Below are positions 50,656-59,212 of a DNA stretch of 64,000 nt, piece by piece (within the stretch, counting starts at the first letter, position 1; each line of letters opens with the position of its first letter). Below the pieces are notes generated by a model. The model was not told the origin of the DNA. It did not search any database and worked only from the letters and a program-made list of their open reading frames with translations. This DNA comes from Acidobacteriota bacterium (lineage in GTDB: Bacteria; Acidobacteriota; Thermoanaerobaculia; Gp7-AA8; JAHWKK01): the NCBI GenBank assembly GCA_019347945.1, contig JAHWKK010000006.1, positions 111,076 to 175,075 on the forward strand. Direction: 5' to 3'. The position numbers and the translations under genes were made by a program.

Positions 50656-51276
50656 TCAGTCAGCCCGGAGAACCCAGACTTCACCGGGCGCGAATGCCGA
50701 AAGGCGCTCGACGGCGTCGCGGGCGGATTTCTCATCTTCGAATCGCACGCGCACCCGGTAGAGAGTCGAATCGTCCCGGGGCACCCTGGCCACATATGCC
50801 GATGAGAAACCCGCTTCGATAAGTCTCGCGGCGAGAGCCTCGGCGGGAGCCGATTCGGTGGTCGAGAGAATCTGGGCGTCATGAGGGCTTGCCGAGAGCT
50901 CTCTGTCCGGTGAAGCGCCGGCGGGTGATGACGTCGGCAGAGTCCGGACGGTCGGGCGGGGAGATTCGTCCTCCACGATCGAGGACGGCTCGTCGACTCT
51001 GGTCGCTGGTTCCGCGGACGATGGCGCCGAGTGGTCTTCCTTGGCGCCAGGCTCGATGGGCGAACGGTCGAGCTCTTCGATCGAACTGAGCGGTTGAGCC
51101 GTTCGACCGGCCGCGCGTTCTTCGCCCCGGGCGGTTCCGACAATCGCTCCGAATACGAACGAGGCGACGATCGACCCGAGCAGCAGCAGCACCGCCATGA
51201 ACGCCTGTCCTGCAGTCAGCGAGATCTCGTAATGCGACGAATCAGCATGAATCGGTTCTTCCGCCATCCCAGTCAT
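50656..51276 (-). CDS. SPOR-domain membrane protein
   Basis: The 206-residue protein has a short cytoplasmic N-terminus, one membrane segment (about 24-45), a Ser/Pro/Glu-rich linker and a C-terminal SPOR domain (about 140-203: AEALAARLIEAGFSSAYVARV...YRVRVRF). SPOR domains bind peptidoglycan with denuded glycan strands, often at the division site. Its ATG overlaps the lipoprotein stop by 4 nt, so it is the last gene of a four-gene operon. Confidence 0.87.
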   Translation of the reverse strand: MTGMAEEPIHADSSHYEISLTAGQAFMAVLLLLGSIVASFVFGAIVGTARGEERAAGRTAQPLSSIEELDRSPIEPGAKEDHSAPSSAEPATRVDEPSSIVEDESPRPTVRTLPTSSPAGASPDRELSASPHDAQILSTTESAPAEALAARLIEAGFSSAYVARVPRDDSTLYRVRVRFEDEKSARDAVERLSAFAPGEVWVLRAD

Positions 51277-51941
51277 CTCCCTCCACCCCCGTCTGCCGGA
51301 GCCGCTTGCCAGTTCTTGTGATACACCCTTCCGTCCTCGAAGTAAACCGCCGCCGCGCTCCCGTCACTCCTTGGATAGATCCAGACCTGGTAAATTTTTC
51401 CGCTTCTCACCACCTGGCGCATCCAGTCGACCCTCGGGTAACCGAGCCGTTCGACGACCTCGGACTCCCTCATGCCCGCCGTAACGGAGTTGAACGCCGA
51501 AGGTTGCGCAAAGGCCCTTTCCCATGCCCGCTCGATTCTGTCGATCAACGCGGGATTGCCGGGATCGAGCTCGAGACCGCTCAAGTAGACCTCGATGGCA
51601 CGATCGTACCGCGCGAGGAGGTTCGCGTAGCCATCGCCGAGAAGAAGCTTTTCTCTCACCCAGATCGCCGCGGCACGGGGGTCTCCAGTGGTCCGGTAAT
51701 AATTCTCGAGCGCGCTCATGAACGGGATCCACACCGGTTCGAGCTGGCGTTGCAGGCTGACTGCCGAGGCGATGCGATCGCGTCTGGATCCGCTGTCGGT
51801 CTGGAATGCGTTCCGCGTCGCTTCGATACGCGAGTACGTCTGGGTCAGCTCCAACCACTCGGCGTCTTCCGGAGTCCGAACGGCTGATGAACAGGCCGGC
51901 AGGACGATCAGGCAGAAGAGAGTGAGGGCATACCGTTTCAT
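51273..51941 (-). CDS. Lipoprotein with TPR-like helices and a BamE/SmpA-like C-terminus
   Basis: The 222-residue protein has a signal peptide ending in a lipobox (LPAC, Cys about 18). A helical region (about 30-150) has TPR-like AIEVYLSGLELDPGNPALI, and the C-terminal part reads AGMRESEVVERLGYPR...YQVWIYP...VYFEDGRVYHK, the pattern of BamE/SmpA-type lipoproteins. It overlaps the DUF4388 gene upstream and the SPOR gene downstream by 4 nt each. An envelope role is likely; the BamE resemblance is by motif only. Confidence 0.75.
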   Translation of the reverse strand: MKRYALTLFCLIVLPACSSAVRTPEDAEWLELTQTYSRIEATRNAFQTDSGSRRDRIASAVSLQRQLEPVWIPFMSALENYYRTTGDPRAAAIWVREKLLLGDGYANLLARYDRAIEVYLSGLELDPGNPALIDRIERAWERAFAQPSAFNSVTAGMRESEVVERLGYPRVDWMRQVVRSGKIYQVWIYPRSDGSAAAVYFEDGRVYHKNWQAAPADGGGGR

Positions 51942-53047
51942 GTTTTCAGCAGCGGCGCCACCACGCGATCGATCTCGCCCTGGAGCCTGGAGCCGAACTC
52001 CTGTCTGGTTTCGACGATCCATCCGTAGAGAAGCTGGTTCAGGACGTCATTTGCGGTTTCCCGACGGTTCTCGAGGCCCGACGCGACGAGGTTGTTGTAC
52101 AGCTGATCGAAGTCGACCCTCGCCTCGTTGGTCATCGAGATCCCGCTGACGAACGGCATCCGGTCCGGTGCGAGGTGGCGCACCACACGGTCGACGAAAT
52201 CCCACGTGTAATCGCCGATCTCGCGAAATACGATCTGAAAGAGCACCTGATAGATCGAGTTGTATTTTTCGACGAGGGCTTCAAGCTCGAACTCTTCTTC
52301 GTTGAGCCGCCGTTTCTCGCTGAGAGCTCCGGCTGCACTCTCGGTGATCAGACCTCCAGTGAAGAGCGCCCAGACCGTGCGGCAGGTCTCGAAATTCGAC
52401 ATGTAACTGCGCTGGCAGAGCTCATCGACGGTCAGCGGCTCGACGAGCATGGAGTAGATGTGGCTCTCCTTTTCAGTTACGTCGAGGGTGAACAGCTTCA
52501 TGTCCGCGCGATCCGCCTGGGTCAGCCGGCCTCTGATTCTCTGGACGCCTCGATCGATCAGACTCCACATCTCAATGCCTTCGACGGCGTCGAGAACGAG
52601 ACGCAGCGTATCGGCGCGATTGCGGATGATCTCGGGCGGCATCTCGGTGACGAAGTCGATCGAGTAGCGTCCGTTGCGAAAGGCGACTGCATCCTTGACG
52701 ATCATCGTGGTCCGGCGCTGTTGTGCGAACATCAGCTCATCCCTGTTCATGAACTCGAGCTCGGTCAGCACGACCGACATCGACTTGCTCGGCGACATCT
52801 CTTCGGATGCTTTGCGAAACTGCTGAAGCGAAAGTTCTCCTCCTCGCAGAAGAACGGCTGCAAGGCTCAGATCGGGGTCGGAGCTGGCCGCGTAGACGAT
52901 GTCGCCATCCTCGAAAAAGATCGTGTCATGGCGTTCGCCGCTCTCGAGCGACATCATCGCTGTCTCCGAGCTCGTGAGGAGGGATCGCATCAGGTCCGGG
53001 ACGGTCGTTTCGTCCAGAGCTCCCTGAATCCCGAGGCCTTCGCTCAT
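51938..53047 (-). CDS. DUF4388 (PATAN-like) domain protein
   Basis: The 369-residue cytoplasmic protein opens with a DUF4388/PATAN-type domain: GIQGALDETTVPDLMRSLL, TIFFEDGDIVYAASSDP and GRYSIDFVTEMPPE (residues 5-135). A helical C-terminal part contains winged-helix-like elements (VDELCQRSYMSNFETCRTVWAL). PATAN domains occur in signalling proteins of delta-proteobacteria, cyanobacteria and Acidobacteria as protein-interaction modules. It abuts the GGDEF gene by 1 nt and overlaps the lipoprotein gene by 4 nt. Confidence 0.85.
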   Translation of the reverse strand: MSEGLGIQGALDETTVPDLMRSLLTSSETAMMSLESGERHDTIFFEDGDIVYAASSDPDLSLAAVLLRGGELSLQQFRKASEEMSPSKSMSVVLTELEFMNRDELMFAQQRRTTMIVKDAVAFRNGRYSIDFVTEMPPEIIRNRADTLRLVLDAVEGIEMWSLIDRGVQRIRGRLTQADRADMKLFTLDVTEKESHIYSMLVEPLTVDELCQRSYMSNFETCRTVWALFTGGLITESAAGALSEKRRLNEEEFELEALVEKYNSIYQVLFQIVFREIGDYTWDFVDRVVRHLAPDRMPFVSGISMTNEARVDFDQLYNNLVASGLENRRETANDVLNQLLYGWIVETRQEFGSRLQGEIDRVVAPLLKT

Positions 53048-54315
53048 TACTCCATGGCTGCGACGCCGATTCCGTTCTTCGAAGCCGCCTTGACACGATA
53101 CATCGCGTCATCGGCGCGGCGGAGCAGTTCCTCCTTTGTTCTCCCGTGCTGTGGAAACGACGCGATACCGAAACTTGCGGTCATCGAGACTTCGATCCCG
53201 TCACCCACTTTCAGCGGCTCTGCTGCGATCGCATTCCTCACACGCTCGGCCACGGCCTGCGCGGCGTCCTCGTCGGTCTGCGGCAGAATGATGCAGAACT
53301 CGTCCCCTCCGAATCGAACGACGCGGTCGATTCCCCGGACCGCCGAGAGAATCCGCTTCGCCACCTCCTGCAGGGTTCTCGAACCACTCATGTGACCGTG
53401 CCGGTCGTTGACTCCCTTGAGGTTGTCGAGATCGAGAAAGATGATGCTGAAGATCGTGCCGTACCGGGTACCTCGCTGAAGCTCCTGCGAAAGATACGTC
53501 TCGAGAAATCGCCTGTTGAACGCCCGCGTCAGATCGTCCTTCAGAGCGAGCTCGTTGCTTCGAGTCATGTGATAGGCACTCGACAGAATCAGAGTAACGA
53601 TCCCGATCCATCGAGCCACCCGGTCTGCTCTGGCCGGAGAAACGTCAGCTCCCCCCGTCCATACCGCGAAGACACCGATCGGATCCTCGTCGCTCCGAAG
53701 CGGAACGACCAGCACCGTACGATCCTCCGAGAGCGACCAGTCCGCTTTCCCCTCGAGCGCTGCTTCGAGCGCCTCTACCGGAACGCCGGGAAGAAGCGAT
53801 CCGTCGCTCTCATCACCGCCGTCATTCGACCAGACCGGGACGTACCGCTCCTCACTGGCGTCATAGATGAGCAGTCGGCCCCGGTCGAGTCCCAGAATCT
53901 CGAGCGAGATCGTTCCCACCTCGCGGAAGATGTCCTCGAGATCGGCGATCGACATCAGCCGTTCGACATCGTTCAACATCTCGGCCCTCAGGCTGAGCTC
54001 GCGGTTCCGGGTGTTCGCCTCTCCGAGGCACCAGAGAGTTTCCACCCAGGACGAGGGTGAGGCCCTGAACGAGCTGTCGGTGACCACGAGCTTGCCGGCG
54101 CTCGAGCTTCCTTCGCCCAATACGAGCAGAGCTCGAAGACTCGACACGAACGAGGGCGTTCGACCCGGCCCGATCATCCCGATCAGTTCATTGCCGGTAG
54201 CATCGTCCTCTCCGACGAAGGAAAACCCCTCACAGACCCCGGCGATCTCATCGATCGTGTCAACGAGCTCCTCCGCGAAGACTACCTTTCTCGGCACACT
54301 CATCCCTGCACTCAT
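53047..54315 (-). CDS. GAF-GGDEF diguanylate cyclase
   Basis: The 422-residue soluble protein has an N-terminal region of unknown type (about 1-110), a GAF domain (about 115-250) and a GGDEF domain (about 265-420) with RFGGDEF near residue 337 intact. The active site motif suggests functional synthesis of cyclic di-GMP. An RxxD inhibitory site is not evident upstream of the motif. It is the first gene of the overlapping operon with DUF4388, BamE-like and SPOR proteins, linking c-di-GMP signalling with envelope proteins. Confidence 0.9.
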   Translation of the reverse strand: MSAGMSVPRKVVFAEELVDTIDEIAGVCEGFSFVGEDDATGNELIGMIGPGRTPSFVSSLRALLVLGEGSSSAGKLVVTDSSFRASPSSWVETLWCLGEANTRNRELSLRAEMLNDVERLMSIADLEDIFREVGTISLEILGLDRGRLLIYDASEERYVPVWSNDGGDESDGSLLPGVPVEALEAALEGKADWSLSEDRTVLVVPLRSDEDPIGVFAVWTGGADVSPARADRVARWIGIVTLILSSAYHMTRSNELALKDDLTRAFNRRFLETYLSQELQRGTRYGTIFSIIFLDLDNLKGVNDRHGHMSGSRTLQEVAKRILSAVRGIDRVVRFGGDEFCIILPQTDEDAAQAVAERVRNAIAAEPLKVGDGIEVSMTASFGIASFPQHGRTKEELLRRADDAMYRVKAASKNGIGVAAME

Positions 54316-54383
54316 TCTAACCCGATCATCCCGTCCGGATGTTGAAGGAACCCCGGGCCGATCGGGCGGGGTAAGATCGCGAA

Positions 54384-55202
54384 GTGAGAGTTCTCGCGAT
54401 CACCGACGCTGCTCGCTGGCCTTTCGATGCGCGGCTCGCTCGCCTCGACGGTCTCCAGGGATCTCCCGACTGGTCGGTGTCCGAGCATAGCGAAATGACG
54501 GCGCCGATTTCCCCCGGCTTTGATGTGATCATCGGCTACGGTTCGCGCGCGGTGGCAGGAAACGTCCCGAGGATGACGACGCGACCGCCGGAACCGGGCC
54601 CTTCGGGATGGTGGAGTCGGCTCCGAGGCCGCGGGGCACCCGAGGCGCTTCTCCTGACTGAGGGGCTCCCGCGGGCAAGATCCGGGCAAACCTTCGTTCT
54701 CCCGGAGGCGGTCGAGCCCGCGTTCTTCGAGTCATCGCGGCCGCCGGCTGGTGATTCGCTTCGGGTGGGCTGGAAAACCCGTCCGGCGCTCAATGAGCTG
54801 GTCTCGGGCCTCGCGAATCGGATTCAGCGCTTTCGGGACGATGTCGAGCTGGTCGCGCTGACCTCCCCGACTCCGGAAGAATTCGCCACCCTTGGCGTGT
54901 GGATCGATCCCGCAGTCGAGCCCGACGACTTCGATGGTCGCACTGCCGACGCGCTGGTTTTCGGACTCCCGGTCGTCGCGTCACGGACACCGATCAACGC
55001 CGTGCGGCTCGAGAATGGACGGAGCGGAACGCTCGTCCCTGCGGGAGATCCGAACGAGATGGTCCATGCGATCCTGAACGCCCTTTTCAAGCCCGAGCTC
55101 GTCCGATCGCGGCTCGAAGCAGCGATCCTCTCGAGGGACCGTTTCAGGCCCGAACATCGATTCCAGTTTCTTTCGTATGCTCTGGAAGCCGTGATCTCAT
55201 GA
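54384..55202 (+). CDS. Degenerate GT4-like glycosyltransferase
   Basis: The 272-residue protein starts at GTG. Its C-terminal third matches the nucleotide-sugar-binding part of GT4 enzymes (DALVFGLPVVASRTPINA, GTLVPAGDPNEMVHAI, about 194-235), including the usual loop after the conserved Glu region. The N-terminal half is short and lacks the acceptor-binding Rossmann motif. It may be a reduced GT-B fold protein or a non-catalytic relative. Its stop overlaps the next ATG (ATGA). Confidence 0.65.
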   Translation: MRVLAITDAARWPFDARLARLDGLQGSPDWSVSEHSEMTAPISPGFDVIIGYGSRAVAGNVPRMTTRPPEPGPSGWWSRLRGRGAPEALLLTEGLPRARSGQTFVLPEAVEPAFFESSRPPAGDSLRVGWKTRPALNELVSGLANRIQRFRDDVELVALTSPTPEEFATLGVWIDPAVEPDDFDGRTADALVFGLPVVASRTPINAVRLENGRSGTLVPAGDPNEMVHAILNALFKPELVRSRLEAAILSRDRFRPEHRFQFLSYALEAVIS

Positions 55203-56428
55203 ACATCCTCACATCCCTTCCGTTCCGAGCCGCGACCATCGTTACCGCTGCTGAGGCAGCGAGCCGGAAGCTCGAGGTCGACGGCTGGCTCGTCGGGGGT
55301 ACCGTCCGGGATCTGTTTCTCGAGCGAGCTCACGGGGTCGTCATCGATGCTCCGCTCGACCTCGATCTCGCTTTCACGGGACGCGTCGACGAGATCGCGA
55401 AACTGCTCGCCGACGAGCTTCACGGGGCGATCACACACCATCCGAACTTTCTGACGGCCACGGTGCACCTCGAAGACACGGCGGTCGATCTCACCACCAC
55501 TCGTAGCGAGACCTATCCCCGGCCAGGAGCTCTTCCCGCCGTGTCGAAGTCAGGAATCGAGGCGGATCTCGCGCGGCGGGACTTCACGATCAACGCAATT
55601 GCCGCCAATCTCCGAACCGGTACGGTGATCGATCCCAGCGAAGGGCGTGAGGACGTCCGGGCGCGGGTGGTCCGAATCCTTCATCCGGCGAGTTTCCGTG
55701 ACGATCCGACCCGGATCGACAGAGCGGCGCGTTTTGCGGCGCGGCTGGGCTTCGAGATCGAGCCGGAGACGCTCGAGCTCGCAAAAAAGGTCACACGACG
55801 CGGCGGTCGGGCAGATGTGAGCAGCCATCGGCTCTGGGCCGAGTTTCAACTGATCCTCCAGGAGAATGCGGCGGACCGTGCTCTCGAACTGATGGCGTCG
55901 ATCGGTGCGTTGAGCGAACCGTGGGGAATCGCGGGCGAGCTGCCTCAGCCCATCGCCGGCGCGATCGCCCGCTCGATGGACCTGGAGATCCGCCGCGAAT
56001 CCCGCGAGGCGGTCGTGGCCGGTCTCCTTGCAGGCGCCGGCGATTACCACGGCCTGGGAGGGCTTCCGTTGCCAGCGGCCAGGCGGGACCTCCTCTCGCG
56101 GATCGCCCGGGAGGCTCCCTCCGTCCGCGACTCCCTCCGCCACGCGAGCAGAGAGCAGAGTCTCAGGCTCGCGATCGAGCTTCCGGAAGAGCTTTTCACC
56201 GCGGCGGCGCTGCTCGGGGAGGACTCTGAGCGGCTGCTCGCCGAGGCGGCTCATGCTCGATCGGTCACTCTCCCGTTCACAGGCGCGGAGATCAGTGACC
56301 AGCCCGGGCCGCACATCGGGAAGGCGCTTCTGGATACCCGTGTGGCGGTGGCCTCGGGAAAGATCACGGTCGAGGAGGCGGAAGTGTTTGCCAGAAACGC
56401 GGCCGTGCGCTACCTTAGTTCTCAGTGA
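55199..56428 (+). CDS. cca: tRNA nucleotidyltransferase / poly(A) polymerase family
   Basis: The 409-residue class II nucleotidyltransferase has GGTVRDLFL (about 34-42), the catalytic DLDLAF acids, RRDFTINAIAANL with the second metal-site segment, and the RDDPTRIDRAARFAARLGF neck domain. It adds CCA to tRNA 3' ends or A tails to RNA; the two activities cannot be told from sequence alone. The ATG at 55199 is where similarity begins; the longer frame overlaps the upstream gene. tRNA-Leu here encodes its CCA, so repair rather than synthesis may dominate. Confidence 0.9.
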   Translation: MNILTSLPFRAATIVTAAEAASRKLEVDGWLVGGTVRDLFLERAHGVVIDAPLDLDLAFTGRVDEIAKLLADELHGAITHHPNFLTATVHLEDTAVDLTTTRSETYPRPGALPAVSKSGIEADLARRDFTINAIAANLRTGTVIDPSEGREDVRARVVRILHPASFRDDPTRIDRAARFAARLGFEIEPETLELAKKVTRRGGRADVSSHRLWAEFQLILQENAADRALELMASIGALSEPWGIAGELPQPIAGAIARSMDLEIRRESREAVVAGLLAGAGDYHGLGGLPLPAARRDLLSRIAREAPSVRDSLRHASREQSLRLAIELPEELFTAAALLGEDSERLLAEAAHARSVTLPFTGAEISDQPGPHIGKALLDTRVAVASGKITVEEAEVFARNAAVRYLSSQ

Positions 56429-57144
56429 AGGGTGGGTTTGCAGTCATTGGCCTGATCGCCGCGGTTGCAGCGTCCGTCGCACACGGACAATCGCAAACCG
56501 AAGAGGAGATGCTTCCGGAGCTGGTGGGGGCCGAGCGGGTCAGGAGCTCGCCTGCAACCGAAAGCGGATCGCTCCCCTCCCCCTATCTCGACTACATCTC
56601 CCGCTCTCCCGGCGGCGTGCAGCATCTCGCCATGTTCCGTAACGGTCTGGTCGTGCTCTCGCTGACTCGCGGCAATCTGCAGTCGCGGAAGATGGTGATG
56701 TTTCCAGCCGAGGCGATCACGGAGTACGAAACGGTCCTGTCGACCAGCCGCCTGAAGGAAGCGCCTCGTATCCCCGGCCGCGGTACAGCGTCCAACCTTC
56801 GCGAGACGATACGCATCTACGATGCGGAAGGGACCGCGGTTGAACGGACTTACGATCCCTCCGTCATGCTCCCCGCCGACTTCGAGCGCCAGCGCGACCT
56901 TCTTCGCGAGCTCGTTCAGATCATCTGGCAGGATCGCGATCTCTCGAGTCCCTTTGCGGAGTATGCACCGGCAGCCGGTGACTTGCTGCTGGATCACGAC
57001 CTCAACGTCTGGACCGTTCTGAGATACCACCAGGACTCCGGAATGATCGAGCTGGAAGACGAGCGACGGCTCACCCGCGCATTTCTCACGCTCGATCAAC
57101 TCGACGAAGCTTTCGCCGGTCGTTACTCGACCGTCGCTGAGTGA
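56425..57144 (+). CDS. Exported protein of unknown function
   Basis: The 239-residue protein starts at GTG overlapping the cca stop (GTGA) and has a signal peptide (about 1-21, AHGQ cleavage). The mature part is mixed alpha/beta with no known motif; RSPGGVQHLAMFRNG and a C-terminal RAFLTLDQLDEAF helix are notable. It is embedded in a housekeeping operon, between cca and rsmD, yet is exported. The stop overlaps the rsmD GTG. Confidence 0.65.
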   Translation: MKGGFAVIGLIAAVAASVAHGQSQTEEEMLPELVGAERVRSSPATESGSLPSPYLDYISRSPGGVQHLAMFRNGLVVLSLTRGNLQSRKMVMFPAEAITEYETVLSTSRLKEAPRIPGRGTASNLRETIRIYDAEGTAVERTYDPSVMLPADFERQRDLLRELVQIIWQDRDLSSPFAEYAPAAGDLLLDHDLNVWTVLRYHQDSGMIELEDERRLTRAFLTLDQLDEAFAGRYSTVAE

Positions 57145-57698
57145 AAGGGGTTCGGATCACGGGAGGCGAGCTGCGAGGGCGCAGGCTCAGGGCCGCGCGG
57201 AGTGGAACGAGGCCGACAACCGCCCGTGCGCGAGAAGCCTTTTTCAACATCGTCGGCGAGCGGATCTCCTCCGGAGGATCTTTTCTCGATCTCTTCGCCG
57301 GAACCGGCGTGATGTCGTTCGAGGCGGTGTCGCGGGGTGCTTCCCGCGTCGTGGCGGTCGAACGCGACCGTGCCGCTGCCCGCCAGCTGGAGGCGACGGC
57401 GGCGGAATGGGAGAGCCCGATCGAGGTCCTGAGGGAAGACGTCTACAAAGTCCTTCTCAGAGATCACGCTGGCTGGGACGTCGTCTATGCCGATCCCCCC
57501 TGGGACTTCGATCGATGGGGCCGGCTTCTCGAGCGCCTGGGAGCATTCAGCGGAATCGACGGTTCGACCATCGTCGCCGTCGAGCATCCATCCCGCAATG
57601 CTCTCGAGAGCGAGCGAGGTGGTCTCCGCCTCAGCCGATCGGCGAGCTGGGGAGACACCGCCATCTCATTTTACGAACGGACCCCGAAGAATGATTGA
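57141..57698 (+). CDS. rsmD: 16S rRNA (guanine966-N2)-methyltransferase
   Basis: The 185-residue enzyme methylates G966 of 16S rRNA. It has ITGGELRGRRL, RPTTARAREAFFNI (about 26-39), the SAM motif FLDLFAGTGVMSFEA and the catalytic YADPPW (about 117-122), all of the RsmD family. It starts at GTG overlapping the upstream stop. Its 3' end overlaps a short ORF that is coupled to phoH. Confidence 0.93.
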   Translation: MKGVRITGGELRGRRLRAARSGTRPTTARAREAFFNIVGERISSGGSFLDLFAGTGVMSFEAVSRGASRVVAVERDRAAARQLEATAAEWESPIEVLREDVYKVLLRDHAGWDVVYADPPWDFDRWGRLLERLGAFSGIDGSTIVAVEHPSRNALESERGGLRLSRSASWGDTAISFYERTPKND

Positions 57699-57783
57699 TC
57701 AAACGCGGAATTTTGAGTCGATTTCCCAATTTGACCGAAGCGACCGAGATGCGCTCATTCAGGCTCTCGCGAGGAGCCGATGA
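57691..57783 (+). CDS. Small ORF between rsmD and phoH
   Basis: A 30-residue frame (MIDQTRNFESISQFDRSDRD start) overlaps the rsmD stop by 8 nt and ends in ATGA shared with the phoH start. The arrangement is that of a translational coupling peptide: without it, phoH would have an untranslated gap of about 80 nt. No ribosome site is clear beyond the GAAGA before the ATG, and no family is known. Confidence 0.45.
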   Translation: MIDQTRNFESISQFDRSDRDALIQALARSR

Positions 57784-58745
57784 GCCCAACCGTCAACGAC
57801 ACCACCGCATCCGTCCTGTTCGGCACCAACGACGACAACGTTCGAGCGATCGAGCGCGCGTTCGACGTTCGCATCAACATGCGAAACGGCGAGGTCCAGG
57901 TCGCCGGAGAGCCGGAGAAGGTATCCGTGGTCGAGCGCCTGATCGATCACCTTCAGATTCTCGAGCAACGGGGAATTTCGATCCGCCCGTCATCGATTCG
58001 GACCGCGATCCGCGTCCTGTCCGAAGACCCGGAGGCGGATGTCGTGGCATTTCTCGCGGGGGACGCCCTTTCGCCCGAAGTCTCGAGAATCGTCAAGCCG
58101 AGAACGGTAATGCAGCGCAGGTATCTCGAGGCGATCGAGAAGATGGACATGACCTTCTCGATCGGTCCTGCAGGCACGGGCAAGACCTTCCTCGCCGTCG
58201 CGGTCGCCGCCGCTCAGCTCAGCGAGAAGAAGGTCCGACGGATCATCCTCTGCCGGCCCGCCGTCGAGGCGGGGGAAAAACTCGGCTTTCTTCCGGGCGA
58301 TCTCGCCGAGAAGATCAACCCGTATCTCCGTCCGCTCTACGACTCCCTCTACGACATCCTCGGGTTCGAGAGGGTCGGCAAGCTCATCGAGAAGAACGTC
58401 ATCGAGGTCGCTCCTCTCGCATTCATGCGCGGGCGGACTCTCAGCGATGCATTCATCATTCTCGATGAAGCTCAGAACACCACGACCGAGCAGATGAAGA
58501 TGTTTCTGACGCGAATGGGCTTCGGCTCCAAAGTCGTCGTCACCGGCGACATCACACAGATCGATCTTCCTGATGGTCGCAGAAGCGGACTCCGCGAGGC
58601 CTGGGCCACGCTCGAAGGTGTCGACGGGATCGAGTTCATCCATTTCACGCCGAAGGACGTCGTCAGGCATCCCCTCGTCGGACGAATCGTCCACGCCTAC
58701 GATCTGAGGGAAGCGAGACGGAACACCCCGGACAATGCGGGTTGA
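57780..58745 (+). CDS. phoH: PhoH-like ATPase
   Basis: The 321-residue protein has an N-terminal KH-like/R3H-like segment (about 20-100, with LFGTNDDNVRAIERAF) and the PhoH P-loop domain with Walker A GPAGTGKT (about 127-134), RPAVEAGEKLGFLPGD and Walker B ILDEAQN. It is an RNA-associated ATPase/helicase-like protein usually encoded next to ybeY, as here. Its ATG overlaps the small ORF stop, and its 3' end overlaps ybeY by 11 nt. Confidence 0.94.
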   Translation: MSPTVNDTTASVLFGTNDDNVRAIERAFDVRINMRNGEVQVAGEPEKVSVVERLIDHLQILEQRGISIRPSSIRTAIRVLSEDPEADVVAFLAGDALSPEVSRIVKPRTVMQRRYLEAIEKMDMTFSIGPAGTGKTFLAVAVAAAQLSEKKVRRIILCRPAVEAGEKLGFLPGDLAEKINPYLRPLYDSLYDILGFERVGKLIEKNVIEVAPLAFMRGRTLSDAFIILDEAQNTTTEQMKMFLTRMGFGSKVVVTGDITQIDLPDGRRSGLREAWATLEGVDGIEFIHFTPKDVVRHPLVGRIVHAYDLREARRNTPDNAG

Positions 58746-59178
58746 CGTCGTGGGCCGTTCGGTTCCCGGATTTCCCCGCCGCGAGATCCGCAAGTTCGTC
58801 AACCGTTGCTACAAGGCCCTCATCGAGCTCGGTGTCACGCCGGACGACCGACATACCGACGTGACCGTCTCGCTCCTGGGAGATTCCGTGATGGCCGAGC
58901 TCAATCATCGCTGGAGAGGCCGCGAGGGCTCGACCGACATCCTGACTTTTCCGTCCGACGAGGTCTCACCCGATGGTGCGCTCCGTCCGCTGGGCGATCT
59001 CGCGATCAGCCTGCCTCGCGCGCGGCGCCAGGCCGCCGATGAGAAGCATTCCCTTGCCACCGAGATCCGCTACCTTCTTCTTCACGGCATGATTCACGCC
59101 CTCGGATACGATCACGAAACCGACGATGGAGAAATGAGCTCACTCGAACTGGAAGCGCGTCGTCTCGTCGAGCTCTGA
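58735..59178 (+). CDS. ybeY: Endoribonuclease YbeY
   Basis: The 147-residue zinc-dependent RNase takes part in 16S rRNA 3' maturation and ribosome quality control. The metal site H-GMI-H-ALGYD-H near 117-127 is intact (HxxxHxxxxxH), and STDILTFPSDE is the usual upstream strand. It overlaps phoH by 11 nt, so the two are translationally coupled. Confidence 0.94.
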   Translation: MRVDVVGRSVPGFPRREIRKFVNRCYKALIELGVTPDDRHTDVTVSLLGDSVMAELNHRWRGREGSTDILTFPSDEVSPDGALRPLGDLAISLPRARRQAADEKHSLATEIRYLLLHGMIHALGYDHETDDGEMSSLELEARRLVEL

Positions 59179-59212
59179 GAGCTCGAGGTTCGACGCTTGC
59201 GACTGAAGAAGG

